A DNA stretch of 64,000 bases, taken from positions 97,654-161,653 of the forward strand of contig NZ_BSFE01000007.1 in NCBI RefSeq assembly GCF_027922185.1, written 5' to 3'. Every line of letters begins with the position of its first letter. Positions within the stretch are counted from its first letter, which is position 1. Shown here piece after piece: positions 31,608 to 42,654 of this stretch. Source of the DNA: Maricaulis virginensis. GTDB lineage: Bacteria > Pseudomonadota > Alphaproteobacteria > Caulobacterales > Maricaulaceae. The position numbers were made by a program, and so were the translations under genes. The notes under the pieces were generated by a model. That model saw only the letters and a list, made by a program, of their open reading frames with translations, did no database searches and was not told the DNA's origin.

Positions 31608-32573
31608 TTAACCCGGCTCGTCCGGACTGTCGTCCTCGCCGGGCAGATCGCCGTCATGAGCCTCCGGCCCGGCAGAGATGTCCGGCTCTTCACCCGACCG
31701 GGGCTCGATAACGATCTCCGGCCGCTCGATCTGTGCATCCGCCCGGAGCCCGTCAATCAGGGCCTCCAGCTGATCGAAGGTGTAGAAGCGCACGATGTTG
31801 GGGCGCAGCGCCTCGATCGAGGGCGGCGGCTGGCGGCGGCGGTCGACCACTTTGAGCAAGTGCCAGCCGAATTCGCTGCGGAAGGGCTCGGATACCTCGC
31901 CCTCGGGCGTCGAGAAGGCCACAGAGCCGAAGGCGGGCAGAATACCCTCGCGGGTGAAATAGCCCAGATCCCCGCCTTCCAGCCGCGTCGCCTGGTCCTG
32001 GCTCATCGCGACGGCCAGCTCGGCAAAGTCGCGCCCCTCGGCCAGAAGCTGCGCGATCGCATCGGCCTCGGCGCGCGTATCGACGAGGATATGGCGCGCC
32101 CGCACCTCCTCGCCCAGCGGGATCAGGCGGATCTGCTCGCGATAGATACGCTGGATGGTTTCTTCCGTCACGGCGTCGGCCAGCGCCGTCTCGACCAGGA
32201 CATTGCCCAGGATGCGCTCTTCGGCGAGCGCCATGCGGCGGCGCGCCTCTTCCGACTGGTGAAGACCGCGCCGGCGTGCCTCCAGAGCCAGCAGGCGCTG
32301 ATCGATCAGCTCGTCCAGAACCCGCTCGAACTCGGCATCGCCCGGCTGCAGCACCATCTCGTCATCGCCCGATTGCGAGCGCGCCTCGCGCTCGACATCG
32401 GACCGGCGGATCACCGTACCGTCGACCCGTGCCACGACGGGGTCCGCCTCGTCGGGCGCGACGCGAACCGCCGGATCGACGCCCGGTTCTGCCGGCCGCC
32501 GGGGCTCCGGACCACAGGCCGCGAGGCTCGCGGAAATCAACAACAGTCCTACAAAAAACCGCAGAATGGCCAC
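31608..32573 (-). CDS. Parvulin-type peptidyl-prolyl isomerase, predicted lipoprotein
   Basis: A 321-residue PrsA/SurA-like chaperone. The signal peptide ends in lipobox LAAC (Cys20). A SurA-like N-terminal helical part spans about 45-145, and the rotamase domain spans about 155-250 (RARHILVDTRAEADAIA, then GGDLGYFTREGILPAF and FGWHLLKV). It should help fold exported proteins at the envelope. It diverges from secA over 175 bases, an arrangement that fits shared work in protein export. Confidence 0.9.
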   Translation of the reverse strand: MAILRFFVGLLLISASLAACGPEPRRPAEPGVDPAVRVAPDEADPVVARVDGTVIRRSDVEREARSQSGDDEMVLQPGDAEFERVLDELIDQRLLALEARRRGLHQSEEARRRMALAEERILGNVLVETALADAVTEETIQRIYREQIRLIPLGEEVRARHILVDTRAEADAIAQLLAEGRDFAELAVAMSQDQATRLEGGDLGYFTREGILPAFGSVAFSTPEGEVSEPFRSEFGWHLLKVVDRRRQPPPSIEALRPNIVRFYTFDQLEALIDGLRADAQIERPEIVIEPRSGEEPDISAGPEAHDGDLPGEDDSPDEPG

Positions 32574-32748
32574 GCTGGCAGTCCTTTACGGGAAATTGCC
32601 GCATGGCAGGCGCCGCGCGGCTTGATTGACACCCATCCCCCCCATCCTTAAGTCACCCTGACGTTTCAAAGCAATGTTGGCGTCTCCGGCGAGAGGGACG
32701 GACTCGAGCGCCGGACGCCGGTCCAGTTGTACGCAAAGCCAGAACCAC

Positions 32749-35490
<2,742 letters not shown>

Positions 35491-35496
35491 TCCTCC

Positions 35497-35970
35497 ATGG
35501 GTACCGCTTCAGACTTTCCCCGTCTTCGCCCGGCCCGGCCGGGTGAGGACGAGGCGCTGTCCCGCCTGTGCCTCAGATCGAAAGCCTATTGGGGATATGA
35601 CGCAGCCTTCATGGCGGCCGTCTCGCCCTATCTCAAGGTTACGCCTGACGCGATCGAGGCCGGCTACACCACCGTGGCCGAGGCTGAGGACGGCACGCTC
35701 CTGGGCGTCTGCCAGATCGACCCGGACGGGCATGGCGGCACACTGGACCTCCTGTTCATTGCGCCGGAAGCGATCGGTTCCGGCGTCGGACGCGCGCTGT
35801 TCGAACACGCCAAGGACCAGCTGCGTGCGCGGGGCGATACGGTGATGACCATCCTGTCGGACCCCTATGCCGAACCCGCCTATCTGCACATGGGCGCCCG
35901 CCGGGTCGCCATGCGTCCGTCCGACGTCTTCAAGGACCGCGAACTGCCCTGGCTGGAAGTGGCGCTCTAA
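35497..35970 (+). CDS. GNAT family N-acetyltransferase
   Basis: A 157-residue single-domain acetyltransferase. Motif A is GSGVGRALFEHAKDQL (acetyl-CoA pyrophosphate loop), preceded by TLDLLFIAPEAI and followed by the C-terminal strand with AYLHMGARRVAM. Substrate unknown. It starts 6 bases after secA and is likely cotranscribed. Its end converges on the XRE operon with a 19-base gap. Confidence 0.88.
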   Translation: MGTASDFPRLRPARPGEDEALSRLCLRSKAYWGYDAAFMAAVSPYLKVTPDAIEAGYTTVAEAEDGTLLGVCQIDPDGHGGTLDLLFIAPEAIGSGVGRALFEHAKDQLRARGDTVMTILSDPYAEPAYLHMGARRVAMRPSDVFKDRELPWLEVAL

Positions 35971-35989
35971 CGGCCCGGCCACACAGTCT

Positions 35990-36205
35990 CTACTCGGGAT
36001 ACTGGAACACGTCCTCCAGGCCGACGCCGAATATCCGGGCGATCTTGAAGGCCACCTCCAGCGAGGGGGAGTATTTGCCCTGCTCGATCGCGATGACGGT
36101 CTGCCGGGTGACTCCGACCTTCTCGGCCAGCTCGGCCTGGGTCATCTCATTGGTGTGAAAACGCAGCGTTCGGATCTGGTTGGTGATCGGGGTGGATTTT
36201 GCCAT
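35990..36205 (-). CDS. XRE family HTH regulator (YgzD/YozG-like small repressor)
   Basis: A 71-residue protein consisting almost only of a Cro/C1 HTH: MTQAELAEKVGVTRQTVIAIEQGKYSPSLEVAF covers helices 2-4 (residues 21-53). This small family commonly accompanies genes for small membrane proteins. It is last in a three-gene operon (spacing 3 bases to the membrane protein upstream) and probably controls the operon through the inverted repeats at 37092-37134. Confidence 0.92.
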   Translation of the reverse strand: MAKSTPITNQIRTLRFHTNEMTQAELAEKVGVTRQTVIAIEQGKYSPSLEVAFKIARIFGVGLEDVFQYPE

Positions 36206-36208
36206 TGG

Positions 36209-36640
36209 CTAGACCTCCCCGCGATAGGCAAACAGCTTGACGCCGATCGAGACCACGCCGGCGAGCATGCCGCCCACGAACAGGGTCTGGGCGATCCAGA
36301 AGCTGTGCACGTCCAGCACCAGCATCACCAGGGCCGCGAAGCCGACGGCATGCATGGCATGACCGCCCCAGGCATCGCCGCGCCGCTCGATATCGCGATC
36401 CCGCTCGTCATCGATGATGCCATCGGCCTTGCGCACAGCCGGGTCCGAGATCGCCATACGGACGGCGGAGATCACCAGCAGGACGATGAATATCCCCATC
36501 GCGATCGCCATGGGCCATTTCCAGGCGATCTCGTCCAGCGGCACCTGGCCGATCTGCGGCACGACCCGGACCAGATACCAGCCCAGCGCCAGGACACCTC
36601 CGGCCAGCGCCGCCAGATTGATCTTTTCCATGAATGACAT
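36209..36640 (-). CDS. Small integral membrane protein, DUF2178-like
   Basis: A 143-residue protein with four predicted membrane helices and a cytoplasmic loop after the second helix carrying IIDDERDRDIERRGD. It is a paralogue of the next gene upstream: both start MSF-EKI, both have DERDR, and both place FWIA at the third-to-fourth helix turn. Function unknown. Three-base gaps on each side put it in one operon with its paralogue and the XRE regulator. Confidence 0.8.
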   Translation of the reverse strand: MSFMEKINLAALAGGVLALGWYLVRVVPQIGQVPLDEIAWKWPMAIAMGIFIVLLVISAVRMAISDPAVRKADGIIDDERDRDIERRGDAWGGHAMHAVGFAALVMLVLDVHSFWIAQTLFVGGMLAGVVSIGVKLFAYRGEV

Positions 36641-36643
36641 GCG

Positions 36644-37060
36644 TTACACTCCCTGGCGGTAGCCGATCAGGCAGGCGACCGACTTGACGATCTCGCCGGC
36701 GACCAGGGCCAGCAGGACCAGGTTGGCGATCCAGAACACCGAAAATCCGGCCAGGGCCAGAACCAGCGATCCGCCTGCACCGGCCGAGACGACATAGCCG
36801 GCGATCTGGTCGCTGCGCATCGAGATCAGCCGGTCGCGTTCGTCAGCCGGCGCGTCTGCATCCTTCGGCGCCGTCGAGCTGACAATGATCGTGCCGACAA
36901 TCATCACGACGATCAGCAACACGATGGTGCTGATCATGTGACCGGCGTTCAGAACGGCCTCGCCGTCAAGCGCCGCCTTGGCGGTATTCCCGAAATACAT
37001 CCCGTAGATCAGCACATTGGCGATCAGGGTCAGAACCGCGATTTTTTCACGGAAGGACAT
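36644..37060 (-). CDS. Small integral membrane protein, DUF2178-like (paralogue)
   Basis: A 138-residue four-helix membrane protein with loop motif APADERDRLISMRSDQ. I chose ATG 37060 (MSFREKIAVL), preceded by TGGAGTG, over ATG 37099, which lies inside the inverted-repeat region and lacks a Shine-Dalgarno. It is the first gene of the operon and a paralogue of its neighbour. The two may form a heteromer; nothing shows substrate or activity. Confidence 0.8.
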   Translation of the reverse strand: MSFREKIAVLTLIANVLIYGMYFGNTAKAALDGEAVLNAGHMISTIVLLIVVMIVGTIIVSSTAPKDADAPADERDRLISMRSDQIAGYVVSAGAGGSLVLALAGFSVFWIANLVLLALVAGEIVKSVACLIGYRQGV

Positions 37061-37091
37061 GTCAAACACTCCAGTCTTGATGTCGATTATC

Positions 37092-37134
37092 TTTGACATT
37101 GACGGATGTAAGACATCACCGACCTGATGTCAAA
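37092..37134 (-). promoter_or_regulatory. Promoter/operator region of the XRE-membrane protein operon
   Basis: TTTGACAT at 37092-37099 and ATGTCAAA at 37127-37134 are exact inverted copies, and between them GATGTAAGACATC (37105-37117) is a palindrome with a 3-base centre. Read on the minus strand, TTGACA at 37133-37128 is a good -35 box. The nested symmetry fits autoregulation by the XRE protein encoded last in the operon. The -10 box (TACATC) is poor, so exact promoter placement is unsure. Confidence 0.5.
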
Positions 37135-37190
37135 TTTTTCGGACACTGTGTCGCAAAAAGATGACCCGGCATGCGGGTCATCCCATGAAA

Positions 37191-38777
37191 TCAGGCTTTT
37201 ACGAGATCACCCGCCAGGGCCTGCTCGATCAGCGCAATCGTTTCCGTGACGCCATAGATCGCCACGAAGGACCCGAAGCGCGGGCCCTGGGACTGGCCGA
37301 GCAGGACTTCGTAGAGCCCCTTGAACCAGTCGCGCAGATTGTCGAAGTCCTGGGTCTTGCCGGCGGCATAGACCTCGTCCTGGATCTTCGTGGCGTCGCG
37401 TTCACCGGCATCCATGGCCTTCAGGCGCTGCAGGAGATCCTCCATCGCCGCCCGCTCGATATCGCTCGGCGCACGGAAGGCCTTGGTCGGCTCCACGAAA
37501 TCCGCGAAATACTGCACGGCAAAGCTCGCCAGATGATCCAGCAGCGGATGCGTCTGCGGCGTCGCCCCGTCGACATAGCGGCCGATAAAGCCCCACATCA
37601 CATCGCTGGAATGCGCACTGGCCGCCGAGGCCAGGTTCAGCAGCAGCGCGAAGGAGATCGGCGAGGTCTCCGACGGCGGATTGCCGGTATGGATGTGCCA
37701 GGCCGGATTTTCCAGCTGCTGGGCCTCATCCTGGCCGGGATAAGCCGCCAGATGCTGGAGATACTCGTCCACCGCCTTGGGAATGACATCGAAATAGAGC
37801 CGCTTGGCCGTCTTCGGCTTGACGAAATTATAGTAGGCCAGGCTCTCCTGCGGCGCATATTTCAGCCAGTCCTCGACCGACAGGCCATTGCCCTTCGACT
37901 TGGAGATCTTCTCGCCCTTCTGGTCGAGGAAGAGCTCGTAGACGAATTGCGTCGGCGGTTCGGCGCCAAGGATCTTGCAGATGCGCGAATAGATCGGCGC
38001 ATTGGTCTGATGGTCCTTGCCGAACATCTCGAAGTCGACTCCCAGGGCCGCCCAGCGCATGCCGAAATCCGGCTTCCACTGCAGCTTCACCTGGCCGCCC
38101 TTCACGGACAGCGTGGTCTCGGTGCCGTCCTCATCGTCGAAGGTGACCGTGCCAGCCTTCGCATCGACCGACTTCATCGGCACGTAGAGCACACGCCCGG
38201 TCTTCGGCGAGATCGGCAGGACCGGCGAATAGGTCGCCTGGCGCTCGGCCCCCAGCGTGGGCAGCATGACCTGCATGATCTCGTCATACTTTTCGAGCGC
38301 CCGGACGAGAATGTCGTCATAAGCCCCGGACCGGTAGAGCTCGGTCGCCGACTTGAACACGTAGGTGAAGCCGAAGCTGTCGAGAAAGCCGCGCAGGCGC
38401 GCATTCATGTGGGCGCCATAGCTGTCATGCGTGCCGAAGGGATCCGGCACCACGGTCAGCGGCTCCTGCAGGTGTTCGGCCAGCATCGCCTGATTCGGCA
38501 GGTTCTCCGGCACCTTGCGCATACCGTCCATATCGTCGGACACACAGATCAGCTTCGGCTCATAGGCGCCGCCGGTCAGCACGTCGAAGGCATGCAAGAC
38601 CATCGTGGTGCGCACGACTTCCCCGAACGTGCCCATGTGCGGCAGGCCCGACGGCCCGTAGCCGGTCTCGAACACGACCGGCCCGGATTTTCGGCCGAGC
38701 TTGTCCAGACGCTTTTTCAGCAGGCGCGCTTGTTCAAACGGCCAGGCTTTCGCGTTTTGGGCAAGATCGGAGATCAT
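37191..38777 (-). CDS. lysS: Lysyl-tRNA synthetase, class I (archaeal type)
   Basis: The 528-residue enzyme charges tRNA-Lys. It is the class I form, with the HIGH-like PHMGTFGEV at residues 46-54 and the KMSKS-like KISKSKGN near residue 290. Class I LysRS is found in most Archaea and in a limited set of bacteria, including many Alphaproteobacteria and spirochaetes. ATG 38777 (MISDLAQNAK) was chosen; the long upstream extension is antisense to the aminotransferase promoter region and unrelated. It diverges from alaC over 204 bases. Confidence 0.96.
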   Translation of the reverse strand: MISDLAQNAKAWPFEQARLLKKRLDKLGRKSGPVVFETGYGPSGLPHMGTFGEVVRTTMVLHAFDVLTGGAYEPKLICVSDDMDGMRKVPENLPNQAMLAEHLQEPLTVVPDPFGTHDSYGAHMNARLRGFLDSFGFTYVFKSATELYRSGAYDDILVRALEKYDEIMQVMLPTLGAERQATYSPVLPISPKTGRVLYVPMKSVDAKAGTVTFDDEDGTETTLSVKGGQVKLQWKPDFGMRWAALGVDFEMFGKDHQTNAPIYSRICKILGAEPPTQFVYELFLDQKGEKISKSKGNGLSVEDWLKYAPQESLAYYNFVKPKTAKRLYFDVIPKAVDEYLQHLAAYPGQDEAQQLENPAWHIHTGNPPSETSPISFALLLNLASAASAHSSDVMWGFIGRYVDGATPQTHPLLDHLASFAVQYFADFVEPTKAFRAPSDIERAAMEDLLQRLKAMDAGERDATKIQDEVYAAGKTQDFDNLRDWFKGLYEVLLGQSQGPRFGSFVAIYGVTETIALIEQALAGDLVKA

Positions 38778-38981
38778 CGGATCGGTCTTTCTGTTCTTGG
38801 AGTGCGGAAAAGCTGGCGAGGTAGAGGGGAAGCGCCAGAGCGTCAAGCTCAACGGGCGCGGCAGACCCTTGCGCCGGCATCGCCGCAATTCGGCCCGCTT
38901 GCATCCGAAATGATGCCATGTGCTGTGCCTAACCTCTTGAAGCGGGCGGGGAGCCATGCGTTAGTGGGAGAAAATTCGAGC

Positions 38982-40190
38982 ATGTCGGATAGATCGATGG
39001 AATTTCACCGAACCAAGCGCCTGCCGCCCTATGTATTCGAAGAAGTCAATCGCCTGAAGGCGCGTTTGCGGGCCGAAGGTGCCGACATCATCGATTTCGG
39101 CATGGGCAATCCCGACCTGCCCACCCCGCAGCACATTCTCGACAAGCTCAAGGACACGGTGGAGAAGCCGCGCACCAACGGCTATTCGGCCTCGCGCGGC
39201 ATTCCCGGCCTGCGCAAGGCGCAGGCGCGCTACTACAAGCGCCGTTTCGGTGTCGACCTCGATCCCGACAAGGAAGTCATCGTCACGCTGGGTTCGAAGG
39301 AAGGCTTTGCCAATCTCGCCCAGGCGATCACGGCTCCGGGCGATGTCGTCCTGGCGCCCTCGCCCTCCTACCCGATCCACACATTCGGTTTCCTGATCGC
39401 CGGCGGCACCATCCGGCACGTCCACGCCCCCTCGCCGGAGGAATATCTGCGCGGCCTGGAACACGCCGCCCGTCACACCGTGCCGAGCCCGATCGCCGTT
39501 GTCGTCTGCTTCCCGTCCAATCCGACCGCCCAGACCGCCACGCTCGACTTCTACAAGGACGTCGTGAAGTTCGCGCAGAAGCACGACCTCCTCATCCTGT
39601 CTGACCTGGCCTATGCCGAGATCTATTTCGGCGACGAGCCCAGCCCTTCAATGCTGCAGGTCGATGGCGCCAGGGAGCGGACGATCGAGTTCACCTCGAT
39701 GTCCAAGACCTACTCCATGGCCGGCTTCCGGGTCGGCTTCGCGGCCGGCTCGGAACGCCTGGTCGGCGCTCTGGCGCGCGTGAAATCCTATCTGGACTAC
39801 GGCGCGTACACGCCGGTCCAGGTCGCCGCCTGTGCCGCACTGGACGGGCCGCAGGACTGCGTCGATGAGGCGCGGGCGATCTATCGCCACCGCCGTGATG
39901 TTCTGGTGGAAAGTTTCGGCCGCGCCGGCTGGACGATCCCGAAGCCAGAAGCCTCGATGTTCGCCTGGGCGCCCCTGCCCGAAGGCTGCGAGGAGATGGG
40001 CTCGCTGGAATTCTCGAAACAGCTGATGGAGGAGGCCGGCGTCGCTGTCGCGCCCGGCATCGGCTTTGGCGAGCACGGGGAAGGCTATGTCCGCCTGGCA
40101 CTGGTGGAAAACGAGCAGCGCATCCGCCAGGCCGCGCGTGGCGTCGGCGAGTTCCTGAAAACCCGCCGACCCGCGATCCGGGCCGTCTGA
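38982..40190 (+). CDS. alaC: Alanine transaminase (AlaC-like), PLP-dependent class I/II aminotransferase
   Basis: A 402-residue fold-type I aminotransferase. FGMGNPDLPTP and NGYSASRGIPGLR mark the N-terminal part, VCFPSNPTAQT the middle, and SMSKTYSMAGFRVGF holds the Schiff-base Lys. It is most like the AlaC (YfdZ) group, annotated in some genomes as LL-diaminopimelate aminotransferase; alanine/pyruvate is the likelier pair. ATG 38982 (MSDRSMEF) is supported by start of homology. A palindromic element follows its stop. Confidence 0.88.
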   Translation: MSDRSMEFHRTKRLPPYVFEEVNRLKARLRAEGADIIDFGMGNPDLPTPQHILDKLKDTVEKPRTNGYSASRGIPGLRKAQARYYKRRFGVDLDPDKEVIVTLGSKEGFANLAQAITAPGDVVLAPSPSYPIHTFGFLIAGGTIRHVHAPSPEEYLRGLEHAARHTVPSPIAVVVCFPSNPTAQTATLDFYKDVVKFAQKHDLLILSDLAYAEIYFGDEPSPSMLQVDGARERTIEFTSMSKTYSMAGFRVGFAAGSERLVGALARVKSYLDYGAYTPVQVAACAALDGPQDCVDEARAIYRHRRDVLVESFGRAGWTIPKPEASMFAWAPLPEGCEEMGSLEFSKQLMEEAGVAVAPGIGFGEHGEGYVRLALVENEQRIRQAARGVGEFLKTRRPAIRAV

Positions 40191-40207
40191 TCCTGGAGCC
40201 CGTTTAT

Positions 40208-40360
40208 CCTTCCCCTTGATGGGGAAGGTGTCCGGCGAAGCCAGGCGGAAGGGGTGAACCCCGGTGGTTGCGTGGTTGCGAATTGGCAAACACCTCGCTC
40301 CCACCCCCTCCGGCTCGCGGCCAGCGCCACGATCCTCCTCCCCCATCAAGGGGGAGGAGG
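40208..40360. repeat. Composite palindromic intergenic element
   Basis: Bounded by hairpins CCTTCCCCTTGATGGGGAAGG (40208-40228) and CCTCCTCCCCCATCAAGGGGGAGGAGG (40334-40360; longest arm 10 bp). Inner words GGAAGGGGTG and CACCCCCTCC face each other across its centre. It begins 17 bases after the alaC stop and ends 15 bases before the DUF1232 stop, so it fills a convergent gap and may terminate both transcripts. Confidence 0.7.
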
Positions 40361-40375
40361 GCATTCTGTCCGCCC

Positions 40376-40948
40376 CTAGAAATAGTGACGGATGCGCGTG
40401 GTGTGCGGCCATTTGGCGCCCGCCTTCGAACGCAGGCGGCGGCGGCGCATGCGCGACTGCATCACATTGCGCGCTTCTTCCAGCGACGGCAGATCGGCAG
40501 CCGGCTCGGCCTTGAGCTCTTCGCGGTGCGCGACGAAGTCGGCGTAGGCCTCGAGTTCGGCGGACAGGCTGGCAGCGACGAGGTCGATCATGATCGCGTC
40601 GTCGACATAGCCCAGGACCGGCGTCGCGTCCGGGATCAGGTCTTCCGGATCGGCAAAGTAGGCCAGCGCGTCGATGACGTTCTTGCGGTCATCGCCTTCC
40701 AGCTTCCAGTCCTCGTCTTCCAGCATGCCCAGAAGCGGACCGAGCTGGCGGATACGGGCCTTGACGAATTCCGGCGGATTGGAGGCCAGCGCCTTGTCCA
40801 TCATGTCGGAGACACCCGCCATGATCCGGGACTCGTCCGTCGTACCCAGCGAGGCGCGGGACTGTTCGAGACGCTCCCGGAAAAAGTCGAGATCCGCGTC
40901 GGTCAGATCGAGCTCGACCTTGAGAGTGGGGGTGGTTTGTTCGGTCAT
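40376..40948 (-). CDS. DUF1232 (YkvA-like) domain protein
   Basis: The 190-residue protein contains a YkvA/DUF1232 segment, ALAYFADPEDLIPDATPVLG then YVDDAIMIDLV, at about residues 105-140. This motif is usually linked to membrane-associated small proteins of unknown function. The rest is helical and charged, with an Arg-rich C-terminus (MRRRRLRSKAG). ATG 40948 (MTEQTTPTL) is preferred to a longer upstream start. It diverges from the flagellar-like gene over 204 bases. Confidence 0.85.
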   Translation of the reverse strand: MTEQTTPTLKVELDLTDADLDFFRERLEQSRASLGTTDESRIMAGVSDMMDKALASNPPEFVKARIRQLGPLLGMLEDEDWKLEGDDRKNVIDALAYFADPEDLIPDATPVLGYVDDAIMIDLVAASLSAELEAYADFVAHREELKAEPAADLPSLEEARNVMQSRMRRRRLRSKAGAKWPHTTRIRHYF

Positions 40949-41152
40949 GATGTCGAAGGCACCTTCCTGTTGCCGTTGATTGATGACGCCTTGTCGCATG
41001 ACCGGCGTCCAGCACAAAGCGGGATCGGGTGCGCCTGCCGTCCCGGGGGATCGTCGTGAAGGCCGTCACCCCGGGGGGCAGCGGCAATGCGCGGTTAACC
41101 ACGAACATGATTTCCGCTCCCTGCCAAGGCCCGCGCGCGATAAGTTTCTCGC

Positions 41153-41371
41153 ATGAATGTCGCTTTCAATACGGCCGTTACAGGCATGCTCGCCGCCCAG
41201 TCCCAGGTCGCCACGGCCGGTTCGCAGATGGTTGCGAATTCGGCCAAGGGCCAGGACATCATCCAGGCCGCCGTCGCCATCAAGCGCGCGGAAGCCACGC
41301 ACGCCGCCGCAGCGGCTGTCGCCCGGACGGCAAGCGACATGACAGATACCCTGCTCGACATCACGGTCTGA
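41153..41371 (+). CDS. 72-residue flagellar rod/hook-like mini-protein
   Basis: A small helical protein whose start (FNTAVTGMLAAQSQVATAGSQ) copies the N-terminal helix of flagellar rod/hook proteins and whose end (AAVARTASDMTDTLLDITV) copies their C-terminal helix, with no middle domain. In rod and hook proteins these two helices pair to form the D0 coiled coil. It could be a mini axial protein or an unrelated Ala-rich protein. No flagellar genes are adjacent. Family assignment is from pattern, not search. Confidence 0.6.
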   Translation: MNVAFNTAVTGMLAAQSQVATAGSQMVANSAKGQDIIQAAVAIKRAEATHAAAAAVARTASDMTDTLLDITV

Positions 41372-41405
41372 GCAGATCCCGCTCGGTCGGTGGATGGCCG
41401 GTGGG

Positions 41406-41460
41406 CGTCATCTCCTGTGCCGGTTACCTCTGTGGGCGCAGTGCGGCACGGGAGATGACG
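41406..41460. repeat. Long intergenic hairpin (17-bp arms)
   Basis: CGTCATCTCCTGTGCCG (41406-41422) is complementary to CGGCACGGGAGATGACG (41444-41460) with one G-U pair, closing a 21-base loop. No T-run follows, so it is not a normal terminator. It sits 35 bases after the 72-residue gene and 72 bases before frnE. Confidence 0.75.
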
Positions 41461-41532
41461 ATCCCGGGCGTCGCCAAATCCCGCCCACAATCGCCCTCGC
41501 AATCTCCGGCAAAACAGCCTAACTGATGGGCC

Positions 41533-42192
41533 ATGGCCCAGAAGATTTCCGTCGATATCGTCGCCGACCTCGTCTGTCCGTGGTGCTGGCTCGGCAAGCG
41601 CAACTGGGATGCGGCTGTTGCCGCCGTGCCCGAGGTCTCGGTGGAGACGATCTGGCGCCCCTACCAGCTCGACCCGACGCTGGCTCGCGAAGGCCGCCCC
41701 TATCGCGACTACATGAAAGCGAAATTCTCCAGCGCCGACGATGCCGGCCGCTGGAAAGCCATGCGCGAATATCTCGAACAGGCTGCGCCCGGCGCCGGGA
41801 TCGACTTCCGCTTCGACGCCATCGAGATGCGACCCAACACGCTGGACGCCCACCGCCTGATGCGCTGGGCCCGCGGCCAGGATTGCGCGGACGCGATGGC
41901 GGAGAGCCTGTTTGCGGCCTTCTTCCGGGACGCCCGTGATATCGGCGACCGTGCCGTTTTGAGTGAGCTGGCTGGCGAAGCCGGCCTGGACACTGCGATC
42001 ATCGCCGATCTGCTGGCGACCGATCGCGACGAGAAAGCCGTCTGGGAGGAAGAGGTCTTCTTCCGCAAGCTCGGCGTAACCGGCGTACCGACCTATATTT
42101 TCAACGGGCAGTTCGCGGTGTCGGGCGCCCAGGAGCCGGCCGTGCTGGCCGACGCCATCCGCCAGGCCGTGAACGAGCCGGCGGAAAGCTGA
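41533..42192 (+). CDS. frnE: DsbA family oxidoreductase, FrnE-like
   Basis: The 219-residue thioredoxin-fold protein has active-site Cys15-Pro-Trp-Cys18 and the cis-Pro loop in GVPTYIFNGQFAVSGAQ. Lack of a signal peptide makes it cytoplasmic, as for FrnE proteins. The helical insert (residues 55-150) is standard for the group. Redox partner unknown. It starts a same-strand run with the MAPEG, pmbA, DUF4170 and exporter genes at 30-75 base spacing. Confidence 0.9.
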   Translation: MAQKISVDIVADLVCPWCWLGKRNWDAAVAAVPEVSVETIWRPYQLDPTLAREGRPYRDYMKAKFSSADDAGRWKAMREYLEQAAPGAGIDFRFDAIEMRPNTLDAHRLMRWARGQDCADAMAESLFAAFFRDARDIGDRAVLSELAGEAGLDTAIIADLLATDRDEKAVWEEEVFFRKLGVTGVPTYIFNGQFAVSGAQEPAVLADAIRQAVNEPAES

Positions 42193-42221
42193 CCGGACCT
42201 GGGTCCGGCGAGAGGGGAAGC

Positions 42222-42614
42222 ATGTCTGCACTGCAAGCCGTCGGGCTCTATTCGGCACTCAATCTTCTGATCCTTCTGGTGCTGGCTGCCAATGTGTCGC
42301 GCCATCGCCGCCGCGCCAAGGTCAGCCTGGGCACCGGCACGGATCCGCTGCTGGAACAGGCCATCCGCGCGCATGGCAATGGCGTGGAATGCGTACCGCT
42401 GGCGCTGCTCGCACTCTTCCTCACGGCGTCGCTGGGATATGGCGCGATGATCGTCCACGCTCTGGGCATCGGCCTGACGCTGGGCCGCTTCGTCTACAGC
42501 TACGGCCTGCTGACCAGCCCCGGCCCCAGCATGGGCCGCATGATCGGCACCGGGCTGACCTGGCTGGTCCTGCTGGCCGAGGTTCTGCTCCTGCTCGCCG
42601 CCGCGATCAGCTGA
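42222..42614 (+). CDS. MAPEG family membrane protein
   Basis: A 130-residue protein with four membrane helices and the MAPEG signature RAHGNGVECVPLALL after the first helix. The family includes glutathione-dependent enzymes of eicosanoid and xenobiotic metabolism; bacterial members mostly lack a known substrate. It follows frnE by 29 bases and precedes pmbA by 40. Confidence 0.9.
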   Translation: MSALQAVGLYSALNLLILLVLAANVSRHRRRAKVSLGTGTDPLLEQAIRAHGNGVECVPLALLALFLTASLGYGAMIVHALGIGLTLGRFVYSYGLLTSPGPSMGRMIGTGLTWLVLLAEVLLLLAAAIS

Positions 42615-42654
42615 CCCATTGCCCGGCGGCCGCTCCGGGCGCTATAGGCCTGCC

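Noticed and set aside
37161..38981. 600-residue N-terminal extension of the alaC frame
   Set aside because: It is the exact antisense of the lysyl-tRNA synthetase gene and lacks any known fold.
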